The position numbers were made by a program, and so were the translations under genes. The notes under the pieces are model-generated. The model saw only the letters and a list, made by a program, of their open reading frames with translations. It made no database searches and was not told the origin of the DNA. 24,786 bases of DNA, from IMG/VR virus record IMGVR_UViG_3300037882_002764, positions 1 to 24,786 of that record. One strand, given 5' to 3'. This stretch comes from a virus. This document shows positions 15,965-22,362 of this stretch, one piece after another; within the stretch, counting starts at the first letter, position 1; every line of letters begins with the position of its first letter.

Positions 15965-16875
15965 GCCTTGGCCTCCCAATGCCGGTTCACCACGTCATGG
16001 CGCAGGCGCAGGCTGGCCGCCACCATGGATCGTATGAAGCCGCGCCGCTTCAGTTCAGCAATGCGCCGGGCCGTGTCGTCTGTTTCCTTGGCAAAGCCCG
16101 GCACTTCCACCCGCACCAGCGCCGCTGGCTCAGCCGCAACAGGCACCGCCTGACGTGTGCTGGCGGCAATGATGGCCGTGGCAATCTCCTGTGGTGTGGC
16201 TTTGCGCGAATTCATGGTGTGCGACAACAGCCGCGTTTTCATGTCGTCCAAAACATGCGAGGTCACAAAGCCCGGCACATGGCCATGGGGCTGGGCCTTG
16301 ACCAACATCAGGCAGGCCCGCAGAAAGTCCGGCCCGTTGCGGTCCAGAATGCGTTTGAAACGAATGACGGCATTGGTCTGCCAGGGCTTCTGGTTCACCG
16401 CCGACACCGGATAGGTCAGAACGTCAATGCCATGCGCATTGGAAATGTCGCGCACCGTCACGGCCCAGTCGGCACCCGCCGCAAGGGCCGCCTTGTACAC
16501 CTGCGTGGCTGAAATGCGCCGCACCTGGCCATTGACAGCCGCAAAAATATCCGCCGCCTGCTTCACCCTGGCCTGCACAATGGCACAGGGCACCCGGTCA
16601 AACCCCAGCGCCAGCGCCGCCATGCTGCGGTGCTGGCCATCAATGATGGCATAGCGCGGCAGGGAGCCATTGATCGGCGTCACGATCACCGGCGCAAACT
16701 TGCACCATTCAAAGCGGGCGGCAATGGCGCGCACATGGCGCTCACCTTCACGGCCCACCTCACGCTGATAGGCTTGGTCAATGAACAGACTGTCCAGTGC
16801 CAGCCATTCCAGCCTGGCCGGTGGTCCGGCAGACGTGGCACCGGGCGCAATCACCAGTTTCTCAAGTGGGCGCAT
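15961..16875 (-). CDS. ParB/Srx-fold protein with DGQHR motif
   Basis: This encodes 304 aa from the ATG at 16873-16875 (AAGG upstream; a GTG at 16881 is possible). Residues 20-110 form a ParB/sulfiredoxin-type N-terminal domain. It has a D..Y.R-like entry (FIDQAYQREV, about 32-40), APVIV (about 61-65) and the signature YAIIDGQHRSMAAL with DGQHR at 79-83, in the place of the ParB GERR nucleotide loop. The C-terminus (about 270-304) looks HTH-like (RIAELKRRGFIRSMVAASLRL). DGQHR proteins of phages are of poorly known role; nucleotide binding and DNA binding are plausible. A parS-like site in the same genome makes this gene notable. Confidence 0.75.
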   Translation of the reverse strand: MRPLEKLVIAPGATSAGPPARLEWLALDSLFIDQAYQREVGREGERHVRAIAARFEWCKFAPVIVTPINGSLPRYAIIDGQHRSMAALALGFDRVPCAIVQARVKQAADIFAAVNGQVRRISATQVYKAALAAGADWAVTVRDISNAHGIDVLTYPVSAVNQKPWQTNAVIRFKRILDRNGPDFLRACLMLVKAQPHGHVPGFVTSHVLDDMKTRLLSHTMNSRKATPQEIATAIIAASTRQAVPVAAEPAALVRVEVPGFAKETDDTARRIAELKRRGFIRSMVAASLRLRHDVVNRHWEAKA

Positions 16876-17089
16876 CGCCACCTTCCCCTTCCAGTGCCGT
16901 CAGCCCGCACACCACCAGCAGCAGCGCCTGGGTGAACAGGGGCCGGTGGGCATTGGGCATTTTCACAAGGCCGTCACTGAGCGCGGCATGGGCGGCTTCG
17001 CGGCTCTGCCGCTTGTCCGCCAGCACCTTGCGCAGGTCGCGTTCCATGGCCACCAGCGCCGCACGGGTATGATCATGGCGGGCACTCAT
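16862..17089 (-). CDS. Hypothetical small helical protein
   Basis: This encodes 75 aa. The start overlaps the preceding stop (ATGA) and the end overlaps the ParB-like gene by about 14 bases. The first half is charged and helical (TRAALVAMERDLRKVLADKRQSREAA). Residues 50-66 are hydrophobic (LFTQALLLVVCGLTALE), too short and interrupted for a certain membrane span. No function recognised. Confidence 0.6.
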   Translation of the reverse strand: MSARHDHTRAALVAMERDLRKVLADKRQSREAAHAALSDGLVKMPNAHRPLFTQALLLVVCGLTALEGEGGDAPT

Positions 17090-17406
17090 GCTGGCCCCTT
17101 TCCCGATGGCCTATCATCCTGCCCCATGCCGCGCATTTCAAACGCGGCCAGGAACAGAACGCAGCAAGCCGCATGCCACAGGTGGGAAAAGCCGGTTTCC
17201 TCGTCCACGCCTTCGCGCTGCCACCAACAGGCCATATGTCGCTGCAAGGCGGAATAACACCGGCTCCACGCCAACCCCTTTTCCCAATTGCGCTCGCCAT
17301 ACTTGGCCGCACCGAAAGCCAGCACCCTGACAACACCACGCAGCGCATCAAGCGGCACAAGGTGCCAAGGGTCTTTCGCTGCATCAAACTTGTTGCCGCC
17401 ACTCAT
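17086..17406 (-). CDS. dATP/dGTP diphosphohydrolase-like protein (DUF5664 type)
   Basis: This encodes 106 aa. The full family pattern is visible: KFDAAKDPWHLVPLDAL (6-22), FGAAKYGERNWEKG (31-44), ALQRHMACWW (53-62) and DEETGFSHLWHAACC (68-82). The last two carry the acidic and His residues expected to bind metal. The family is all-alpha and MazG-like in kind, acting on dATP and dGTP to shift nucleotide pools. The ATG overlaps the cro-like stop (ATGA), so it is made early. No purZ or modified-base genes are seen nearby. Confidence 0.75.
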   Translation of the reverse strand: MSGGNKFDAAKDPWHLVPLDALRGVVRVLAFGAAKYGERNWEKGLAWSRCYSALQRHMACWWQREGVDEETGFSHLWHAACCVLFLAAFEMRGMGQDDRPSGKGPA

Positions 17407-17621
17407 GCTGCCGCAGCCTTCTGTGCGGCCAGGTCATCCAGAACCTTGGCCAGTTTCGCCATGGTGGCATTGAAGGCCACAAGGCTGGGTGAGTTCAGGC
17501 CACGCCGCCAGCGGCTCATGGTGGCCTTGGGCACACCGGCCTTGCGATACATGGCAGTTGGAGACAGGCCCAGATCACGCGCCCTTGCCTCAAGTGCTTC
17601 AATGTGCTGTAAGTGTTCCAT
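17403..17621 (-). CDS. Cro-like HTH regulator
   Basis: This encodes 72 aa from the ATG at 17619-17621. An HTH fills residues 18-41 (GLSPTAMYRKAGVPKATMSRW). It is divergent from the CI-like gene, with about 124 bases between them, the classic immunity arrangement. A longer frame upstream (to 17855) would run into the repressor gene and is not credible. AGGA lies directly against the ATG, too close for a normal ribosome binding site, and a good -35 box lies about 33 bases upstream, so the message may be nearly leaderless. It heads the leftward early operon and probably represses the repressor gene. Confidence 0.75.
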   Translation of the reverse strand: MEHLQHIEALEARARDLGLSPTAMYRKAGVPKATMSRWRRGLNSPSLVAFNATMAKLAKVLDDLAAQKAAAA

Positions 17622-17745
17622 TCCTGTAACGATTGGACTGATTTGGCTGTTCCTGTCAAGCCCACTCATGGAACAGTTTGTGGAAATGCGTATGATGTAC
17701 AACCCGGCCATCGTTTCAACACCACCATGTGTGGGGAGCCGGATA
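17622..17745. promoter_or_regulatory. Divergent cro/cI control region
   Basis: For leftward transcription there is a perfect -35 TTGACA (plus-strand bases 17654-17659) but only a weak -10. For rightward transcription a TATGAT -10 lies at 17691-17696 with a poor -35. The inverted pair CTGTTCC (17647-17653) and GGAACAG (17670-17676) overlaps these elements, and TTCCTGT occurs twice in direct order (17621-17627 and 17650-17656). These are the likely operators for CI and Cro. Confidence 0.6.
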
Positions 17746-18339
17746 TTGTCATCACTCAAGGAACAGATTGAGGCATGGGCCAAGGCCGAAGTGCCAAAAT
17801 CCCACTTTTCCCGCAATGAACTGGCCCGCAAGGCAGGCATCAGCCCGGCCACCATTCATCGCATCATGGGCCTTGATGAAAGCTATGCCGCCACCCCGAA
17901 GTGGCAGAATGTCTCAGCCCTTGCCAAGGCGCTTGGCGTCAAGCCACCCAGCATTCCCCATCCCGATCATGACGATGGACTGGCAGAACCAGAAGCCATT
18001 GCCATCGTGCCATCCCCCTCAAGTGAGAGCATCGCACCCTCGCCAAACCAGACGGAATGGAAGGTGAAGGGCGCAAGTCTGGCCAGCATGGGCTATATGC
18101 CGGGCGACCATTTCATTCTCGACCAGTCCGTGCAGCCCCAGAACCGCGATTGCGTGGTGGCGCAAGTGGTTGATTACGAAACGGGAACCGCCGAAACCGT
18201 GCTGCGCGTCTTTGTTGACGGCTTCCTGGTCACGCCCAATTATATCATCGACGGCACACCACGTCTGTTTGTGGACGGCAAGATCGTGCACATCATGGGC
18301 ACCATCATCCGAAGCTGGCGCGCCCGCTCCACCTCCTGA
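17746..18339 (+). CDS. CI-like repressor, HTH plus S24/LexA-like domain
   Basis: This encodes 197 aa if started at the TTG at 17746, which has GGGGAG 7 bases upstream and lies downstream of the TATGAT box. ATGs at 17668, 17686, 17692 and 17695 are in frame but lie in or before the promoter. HTH: residues 21-41 (FSRNELARKAGISPATIHRI). The C-terminal domain aligns with LexA: KVKGASLASMGYMPGD puts Ser111 at the catalytic serine. The catalytic Lys position, in TVLRV, is Leu153, and no Ala-Gly or Cys-Gly lies in the linker. So it probably dimerises but cannot self-cleave. It should hold lysogeny by repressing the leftward early promoter. Confidence 0.8.
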   Translation: MSSLKEQIEAWAKAEVPKSHFSRNELARKAGISPATIHRIMGLDESYAATPKWQNVSALAKALGVKPPSIPHPDHDDGLAEPEAIAIVPSPSSESIAPSPNQTEWKVKGASLASMGYMPGDHFILDQSVQPQNRDCVVAQVVDYETGTAETVLRVFVDGFLVTPNYIIDGTPRLFVDGKIVHIMGTIIRSWRARSTS

Positions 18340-18376
18340 CATGCGTCAGAATGTCCCAATTGTGAGATTATGTATT

Positions 18377-18392
18377 TGTTTCACATGAAACA
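18377..18392. promoter_or_regulatory. parS-like 16-bp dyad
   Basis: TGTTTCACATGAAACA: arms of 7 bp are perfect with a CA spacer. It matches the canonical bacterial chromosomal parS (TGTTTCACGTGAAACA) at 15 of 16 bases, differing only in the centre. It lies 38 bases after the repressor stop in the 163-bp gap before the rightward gene cluster. It could bind host ParB, a phage ParB-fold protein, or be a phage operator of similar form. Confidence 0.6.
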
Positions 18393-18407
18393 TTTTTACA
18401 CGGTAAC

Positions 18408-18425
18408 TGTTTCACGATTGAAACA
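18408..18425. promoter_or_regulatory. Second dyad with the same arms
   Basis: TGTTTCACGATTGAAACA: the same 7-bp arms as the parS-like site, with a 4-base spacer (CGAT). Its centre is 32 bp from that of the first dyad, about three helical turns. The different spacing would weaken a normal ParB fit and supports an operator reading as an alternative. Confidence 0.55.
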
Positions 18426-18427
18426 TA

Positions 18428-18441
18428 CTGTTGCAAAACAG
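18428..18441. promoter_or_regulatory. Third, shorter dyad
   Basis: CTGTT-GCAA-AACAG, with 5-bp arms, follows the second dyad at 18 bp centre to centre and keeps the TGTT/AACA outer bases. It is probably a weaker member of the same site cluster. The rest of the gap (18442-18502) shows only the ribosome binding site of the next gene. Confidence 0.4.
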
Positions 18442-18502
18442 AAATAGCACCTGCATCCTGCCTCCACTGATTTGCACCCGCAAATCACCGATGGAGGATG
18501 AT

Positions 18503-18925
18503 GTGAACCACGAAGACTTCAATACCCGCGTCATGGCACGGCTCAAGGCCAGCCTGCCGGATCACATGGAAGTGCTGCGCCCCTTTCTGGTGGAGGCGCT
18601 GCAACAGCCAACCGCCGAAGCGCGGCTTGCCTGCGTGAGAACCGTCATCAACCAGCACACGGCGCACATTGGCAATCTGTTGACCAGCTTCAACATGACC
18701 ATTTACCAGAATGCCGACACTGCCGAACGCAACATCACGCGGCAGCTGGACTACCTGAAAAGCACAATGCCGGGCGTACTGGCCAATATTCGCAATGGCC
18801 TCTCGCTGCCCGATCAGGTGAACCTGTTCAGCCTGCAAACCGGCCAGCCCGTCGCCTTCGACTTCCGCAACCACCTTACGCCCGCGAAGCCAGACAGTGG
18901 CCGCGCCTCGGACATTGGAGGGTGA
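18503..18925 (+). CDS. Hypothetical protein, first gene of rightward cluster
   Basis: This encodes 140 aa from the GTG at 18503, which has GGAGG 5 bases upstream (18493-18497). An ATG at 18491 and a longer frame from 18431 are possible but lack such a site. The sequence is mainly helical (VNHEDFNTRVMARLKASLPDHM; TAERNITRQLDYLKSTMPGV). No family recognised. It is first after the dyad cluster, so its expression is likely controlled by it. The stop overlaps the next start (TGATG). Confidence 0.6.
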   Translation: MNHEDFNTRVMARLKASLPDHMEVLRPFLVEALQQPTAEARLACVRTVINQHTAHIGNLLTSFNMTIYQNADTAERNITRQLDYLKSTMPGVLANIRNGLSLPDQVNLFSLQTGQPVAFDFRNHLTPAKPDSGRASDIGG

Positions 18926-19146
18926 TGGCCATGTTGCAGCTTGCTGTTGAATGGCGGTGGATCGTTGCCCTGATCGGGCTGATGCAATTTGCCGCCGCGT
19001 TTGAGGACGTGCGCATGGAAGGCCAGGGCCACAAGATCAACATTTTCCACGCCGCTGCCCATGTGGCGCTGGGTCTTTTGCTGCTGTCCACCGCATGGCA
19101 TCTGGATGAAGCCGCCACGTGGCTGGAAGCCGTGGCCGCACCATGA
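18925..19146 (+). CDS. Small membrane protein
   Basis: This encodes 73 aa from the ATG at 18925 (GGAGGG just upstream; the ATG at 18931 is better spaced and also possible). It has two hydrophobic stretches, about residues 9-26 (WRWIVALIGLMQFAAAF) and 42-58 (FHAAAHVALGLLLLSTAW), parted by a charged, His-containing loop. It is likely an inner-membrane protein with two spans. It is not next to lysis genes. Function unknown. Confidence 0.6.
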   Translation: MAMLQLAVEWRWIVALIGLMQFAAAFEDVRMEGQGHKINIFHAAAHVALGLLLLSTAWHLDEAATWLEAVAAP

Positions 19147-19385
19147 CCGACACACACCGCACCCCCTCGCTGCCACGCATCAGCCCCCATGCCGCACGCC
19201 CCACGGGCATTGTGGTGCAGCCCAACAGTGCCGATGAGATTGACCGCCTTCTTGTGTCGGTGCCGTTGCGCCTGCGCCGGGGCCTGTGGAAACAGGTGGG
19301 CGAACGCGCCGCCCGCCAGCGCATGAACACGGCAGGCTTCATCCGTACACTGATTGAACGTGAACTGGAAACACCCGCACCATGA
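19143..19385 (+). CDS. Ribbon-helix-helix-like small protein
   Basis: This encodes 80 aa with an ATGA overlap to the upstream stop. Residues 36-43 could form the beta strand (LLVSVPLR), followed by two helices at 45-59 and 62-75 (NTAGFIRTLIEREL), the layout of CopG/Arc-type RHH DNA-binding domains. It may regulate the rightward cluster or antagonise integration. The call is by secondary-structure pattern only. Confidence 0.6.
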   Translation: MTDTHRTPSLPRISPHAARPTGIVVQPNSADEIDRLLVSVPLRLRRGLWKQVGERAARQRMNTAGFIRTLIERELETPAP

Positions 19386-19672
19386 TCACCGCCAGCACCA
19401 CACCCGCCACCACCACACAGGTCACCATCAGCATCACGCTGGAAAACCGCCTGGGCGAAAGCATCACCCTCAAAACCATTGCCCTGCCGGAAGGGGCCAG
19501 CGCAGCACCCCTGCACGCCAGTTACAAGGGCCGCACCTTCCTGATCGACCCCGAACGCTGGACCATCAAGGCAGGCCACATCGAAGCGACATACCGCGAA
19601 GAAGCCGAAGCCGACAACCTCAACGTCAGCAACGTGCCAGTGATCAGCACCACACGGGAGAAAGCAGCATGA
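19382..19672 (+). CDS. Hypothetical beta-rich small protein
   Basis: This encodes 96 aa, ATGA-coupled to the previous gene. The N-terminus is Thr-rich (MITASTTPATTTQ) and alternating hydrophobic residues (VTISITLENRLGESITLKTI) suggest a beta sandwich. No motif recognised and no signal peptide. Its place in the chain between two DNA-binding candidates does not define its role. Confidence 0.6.
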   Translation: MITASTTPATTTQVTISITLENRLGESITLKTIALPEGASAAPLHASYKGRTFLIDPERWTIKAGHIEATYREEAEADNLNVSNVPVISTTREKAA

Positions 19673-19827
19673 AGGGGAAAGTCACATTGCGCTGCCCACA
19701 ATGCGGCACAGAAGAAAAGAACGTTCCAACAAAAACCTATTGGAACACGACGCCACCGTGCTGCGCCGTCTGCAACACTGCCCTGATTGTGACGGACTTT
19801 AAGCGCGAGAAGGAGAAACCACAATGA
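19669..19827 (+). CDS. Small zinc-ribbon protein
   Basis: This encodes 52 aa, start MKGKVTLRCPQCG, with GGGAG about 9 bases upstream. Cys9 and Cys12 form one CxxC knuckle; Cys32 and Cys35 (CCAVC) form the second, a probable zinc ribbon. Both ends are ATGA-coupled to neighbours. Proteins of this size in phages are often nucleic-acid binding or translational regulators of the Com type. The specific function is unknown. Confidence 0.65.
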   Translation: MKGKVTLRCPQCGTEEKNVPTKTYWNTTPPCCAVCNTALIVTDFKREKEKPQ

Positions 19828-20165
19828 TCCCCCTTCGCCAAAGCTCTGGGGGACACGCCCCCCTCACCTACACCTTCACCGACCTCACCGCCGCCCTGCA
19901 ACTGGGCACGGCGAAGACGGCGCGGGCGCGGCTGGCAGCGTTTGAGGCCCATGGCTTTCCAAAGGCCCTGCCCGGCCACGGCCACAAGCTGTGGAGCAAG
20001 CCGCAAGTGGACGCCTGGCTGGCCAACTGGGGCAGCTATCTTTCTTCTCCCGCCATTTGCGCGGGAGAAGGTGCCCGCAGGGCGGATGAGGGAACGCCAC
20101 CTCAGAACATCACCACCATCACCCAGCAGCTGGAAGCTGCCTACTTCGCAAGGAAAACAGCATGA
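19824..20165 (+). CDS. Excisionase-like winged HTH protein
   Basis: This encodes 113 aa. Residues 14-72 have the pattern of small AlpA/Xis-type winged-helix proteins: YTFTDLTAALQLGTAKTARARL, FEAHGFPKALPGHGHKLWSKPQVDAWLANW. The gene is two genes before the integrase, so a directionality role is plausible. The C-terminal part (about 73-95) is encoded by a palindromic repeat and is probably disordered. ATGA overlaps at both ends support the frame. Confidence 0.65.
   Translation: MIPLRQSSGGHAPLTYTFTDLTAALQLGTAKTARARLAAFEAHGFPKALPGHGHKLWSKPQVDAWLANWGSYLSSPAICAGEGARRADEGTPPQNITTITQQLEAAYFARKTA
20042..20092. repeat. RIME/REP-like palindromic repeat inside the excisionase-like gene
   Basis: CTTCTCCCGC (20044-20053), 7 bases, GCGGGAGAAG (20061-20070) form a perfect 10-bp stem. 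It is followed by GTGCCCGCAGGGCGG and ATGAGGG. This order (CTTCTCCC stem, GGTG, CCC/GGG hairpin, CGGATGAGGG) is that of short palindromic repeats common between genes in Hyphomicrobiales. Here it lies in frame in a gene. Confidence 0.6.
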
Positions 20166-20884
20166 CCGAGAAACCCATCCTGTTTTCCGGTCCGATGGTG
20201 CGGGCCATTCTTGAAGGCCGCAAGACTATGACGCGGCGGGTGATTACCAGCGCGCGTGCGCACCGCACACGAGAGAGCATACCTTTTACCATGAAGGGCG
20301 GGCAGCTTGATCGCGCCCTGCAAGGTGCAGATCGTTGGAAGCACTTGGGACTGAACACGTGGACTTGGAAGGCAGACGCATATGAGCATCAACTCCTTGC
20401 AACTCGCACGAACTGGATTGCTGACATTGGTTATGCCGTGGGCGACACGCTTTGGGTGCGCGAGACTGCTTGGATTTGCCCGCCTGGGTGGACCGACACG
20501 CCAGTCAATCCACGTGGGCCAAAACGGCAAGAGGTGGCGTACAAGGCTGATGACCGCAAGGGTGCAACTTCGGAAGCGGCACGCGACTACAATCTCAAAC
20601 TTACGCCATCCATCCACATGCCCCGTTGGGCCAGCCGGATCACCCTGCGCGTCACCGCCGTGAAGGTCGAACGGTTGCAGGACATCAGCGAAACGGATGC
20701 AAAGGCGGAAGGCATGTATCGCGCTGCCGATGACAATTTATGGACTTTTGATAGCCATAGTGGATGGCGCTGTGCATCGCCGGTCTACGCTTTCATTGAA
20801 CTTTGGGAAACCATCAACGGCCCCGGCTCATGGGACGCCAACCCATGGGTGGCCGCCTATACCTTTGAACACGTAAAACAATGA
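20162..20884 (+). CDS. ASCH-like phage protein
   Basis: This encodes 240 aa. It has the known phage layout: KPILFSGPMVRAILEGRKTMTRR (start of the ASCH-like fold), VGDTLWVRET (about 97-106), PSIHMPRWASRITLRVTAVKVERLQDIS (about 149-176), AEG and a C-terminal F.ELWE.ING..SWDANPWV block. ASCH domains resemble PUA and are thought to bind RNA or modified nucleotides. The phage role is unknown. ATGA overlap with the preceding gene. Base composition is slightly more AT-rich than its neighbours, hinting at separate origin. Confidence 0.7.
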   Translation: MTEKPILFSGPMVRAILEGRKTMTRRVITSARAHRTRESIPFTMKGGQLDRALQGADRWKHLGLNTWTWKADAYEHQLLATRTNWIADIGYAVGDTLWVRETAWICPPGWTDTPVNPRGPKRQEVAYKADDRKGATSEAARDYNLKLTPSIHMPRWASRITLRVTAVKVERLQDISETDAKAEGMYRAADDNLWTFDSHSGWRCASPVYAFIELWETINGPGSWDANPWVAAYTFEHVKQ

Positions 20885-20955
20885 CCCTCGCAGCGCCCGC
20901 CCGGTCCATGCCGATTGATCCTCCCCGGCCAGCCCTCCGGCGCGTGGCGCGCGCG

Positions 20956-21004
20956 CCTTCCCCTGCTCTTTCTGTGCGCGTATCATGCCCGGAGCAGGGG
21001 AAGG
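20956..21004 (+). promoter_or_regulatory. 13-bp-stem hairpin in the integrase leader
   Basis: CCTTCCCCTGCTC (20956-20968) and GAGCAGGGGAAGG (20992-21004) are perfect inverted repeats separated by 23 bases. They lie in the 149-bp spacer between the ASCH-like gene and the likely integrase ATG, 29 bases before it. No U-tract follows. It could act as an attenuator or a translation-control hairpin for integrase; the rest of the spacer shows no clear promoter. Confidence 0.6.
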
Positions 21005-21033
21005 CACATTCCCCCACAAAGGGAACGCTCACC

Positions 21034-22362
21034 ATGCCACGCAAAGCCACCGCCTCCATCCTCCACGTGCACTGGCGCACCCGCGACGACTGGGCAACCG
21101 CCCATCCGCGTTTCGCACCGGGCCCACGCTTGCAGGCCCTTGGCTTCAAGTCCCGTGACCTGAAACATGATGACGGCACCTGGTACAGCTTCGAGGAAGC
21201 CGCCGCCTTCTCCCGCGCTGTTGAGAATGAAGCCACGTCACGCCAGCACCAGCAGCAAAAGCCCGCCCGTCTGCCTGCCATCGCGCGCGCCCATGAAAGC
21301 CGCACCTTAAGCCAACTCTGCCATGACGTGTTCACCCTGCCGGAATTCTCAGGGCGCACATTGGTGGAAGGCAAGCGTGTGCGCGCCGCTCTCTCTGCCG
21401 TCACCGTGAAGGGCTATCGCTATTGCGCCACCAGTGTGGAAGCCGCCTGCCTGCGCATGCAGGAACAGGCCAGAACCCGCCTCAGCCTGTGGCACACGCC
21501 CGCCGCTGCCCTCACCACGCCCCTCATGCAGGCCCTGCTGCATGACGTGGAGCGCCATTCCGGCCTGGCCAAGGCAAGGGCCGTGCGCGCCTTCTTGAGC
21601 CAGATGTGGACGCGCCTTGGCCGCCGCGAACCCGGCACCAACCGCCACCTGTTTGACGACCTGGAACGCATGCCCAGCCTGCCGGGCCGCGTCACCCCGT
21701 GGGAGCCGGAACAATTCTGGGCCATGGTCGAAGCAGCGGACGCCATGGGCCTGCCCGCCATGGCCGATAGTTTCTTCTGGGGCGTCATCACGGGCCTGCG
21801 CCAGACCGACCGCCTGCGCATGACGCGCGCCAGCATCAGCGACACACACATCACCATCACCCCCAGCAAGACGGCGAATAAAACCCAAGCCGTGGTGCAG
21901 GTGAAATATGCAGGCCTGTTGCGCCAAAGGCAGGAAGCCGCCTGGGCACGGCGCCAAGGCTGGCCCGTGGCATGGCCCCACATGCTGGCCGATGAGCAAC
22001 GCCAAAGGCCATGGCCCGAGGAAGCCACCGACTATCGCCACACCTTTGCCAGGGTGCGTGAACAGGCCGTGAAGCTGCTGCCATCCTGCGCCACTCTGAG
22101 AGATCAGGACCTGCGCGACACCAACCAGACCTGGCTGGACCGGGCCAACGTGGATCCCGAACTGATGCAACTGGCCGCAGGCCACAGCTTCAACCGCCAC
22201 ATGAGCCAAATCCAGAAGCGCCACTACGTCGCCCAGAACCAACCCAGACTGGATGCAGCAACCGACCTGCTCACAGCCTACCTGCTGAAACACATGCCAA
22301 CCCACCCCACCGTCATCCCCGCGAAAGCTGGGAACCAGCTTCCACAGGAGAATGAGGGATGA
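21034..22362 (+). CDS. int: Tyrosine recombinase / integrase
   Basis: This encodes 442 aa from the ATG at 21034; an upstream in-frame ATG at 20881 would place the leader hairpin inside the coding region. Catalytic candidates: Arg256 in ITGLRQTD, Lys279 in the beta hairpin (PSKTANK), Arg361 in DLRDT (with Asp359 in the usual His place), His384 in GHS and the nucleophile Tyr398 in KRHYV. The N-terminal part is the arm- and core-binding region. It recombines attP (about 1.2 kb downstream) with a host tRNA-Lys gene. The last 15 residues (HPTVIPAKAGNQ...) come from a REP-like repeat. Confidence 0.85.
   Translation: MPRKATASILHVHWRTRDDWATAHPRFAPGPRLQALGFKSRDLKHDDGTWYSFEEAAAFSRAVENEATSRQHQQQKPARLPAIARAHESRTLSQLCHDVFTLPEFSGRTLVEGKRVRAALSAVTVKGYRYCATSVEAACLRMQEQARTRLSLWHTPAAALTTPLMQALLHDVERHSGLAKARAVRAFLSQMWTRLGRREPGTNRHLFDDLERMPSLPGRVTPWEPEQFWAMVEAADAMGLPAMADSFFWGVITGLRQTDRLRMTRASISDTHITITPSKTANKTQAVVQVKYAGLLRQRQEAAWARRQGWPVAWPHMLADEQRQRPWPEEATDYRHTFARVREQAVKLLPSCATLRDQDLRDTNQTWLDRANVDPELMQLAAGHSFNRHMSQIQKRHYVAQNQPRLDAATDLLTAYLLKHMPTHPTVIPAKAGNQLPQENEG
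22301..22353. repeat. REP-like palindrome at the 3' end of the integrase gene
   Basis: It contains CCGTCATCCCCGCGAAAGC followed by TGGGAACCAGCTTC. A stem of CCCCGC with GCTGGG (one C-T mismatch) and a GAAA loop lies at 22317-22332. This is the widespread GTCATCCCCGCGAAAGCGGGG-type element that encodes VIPAKAGIQ-like tails. It ends in ACAGGAGAAT, which supplies the ribosome binding site of the next gene. Confidence 0.65.

Noticed and set aside
17173-17745. Long N-terminal extension of the repressor frame
   Set aside because: It would run through the antisense of Cro and of the diphosphohydrolase gene and through the promoter region. The HTH begins only after 17746.
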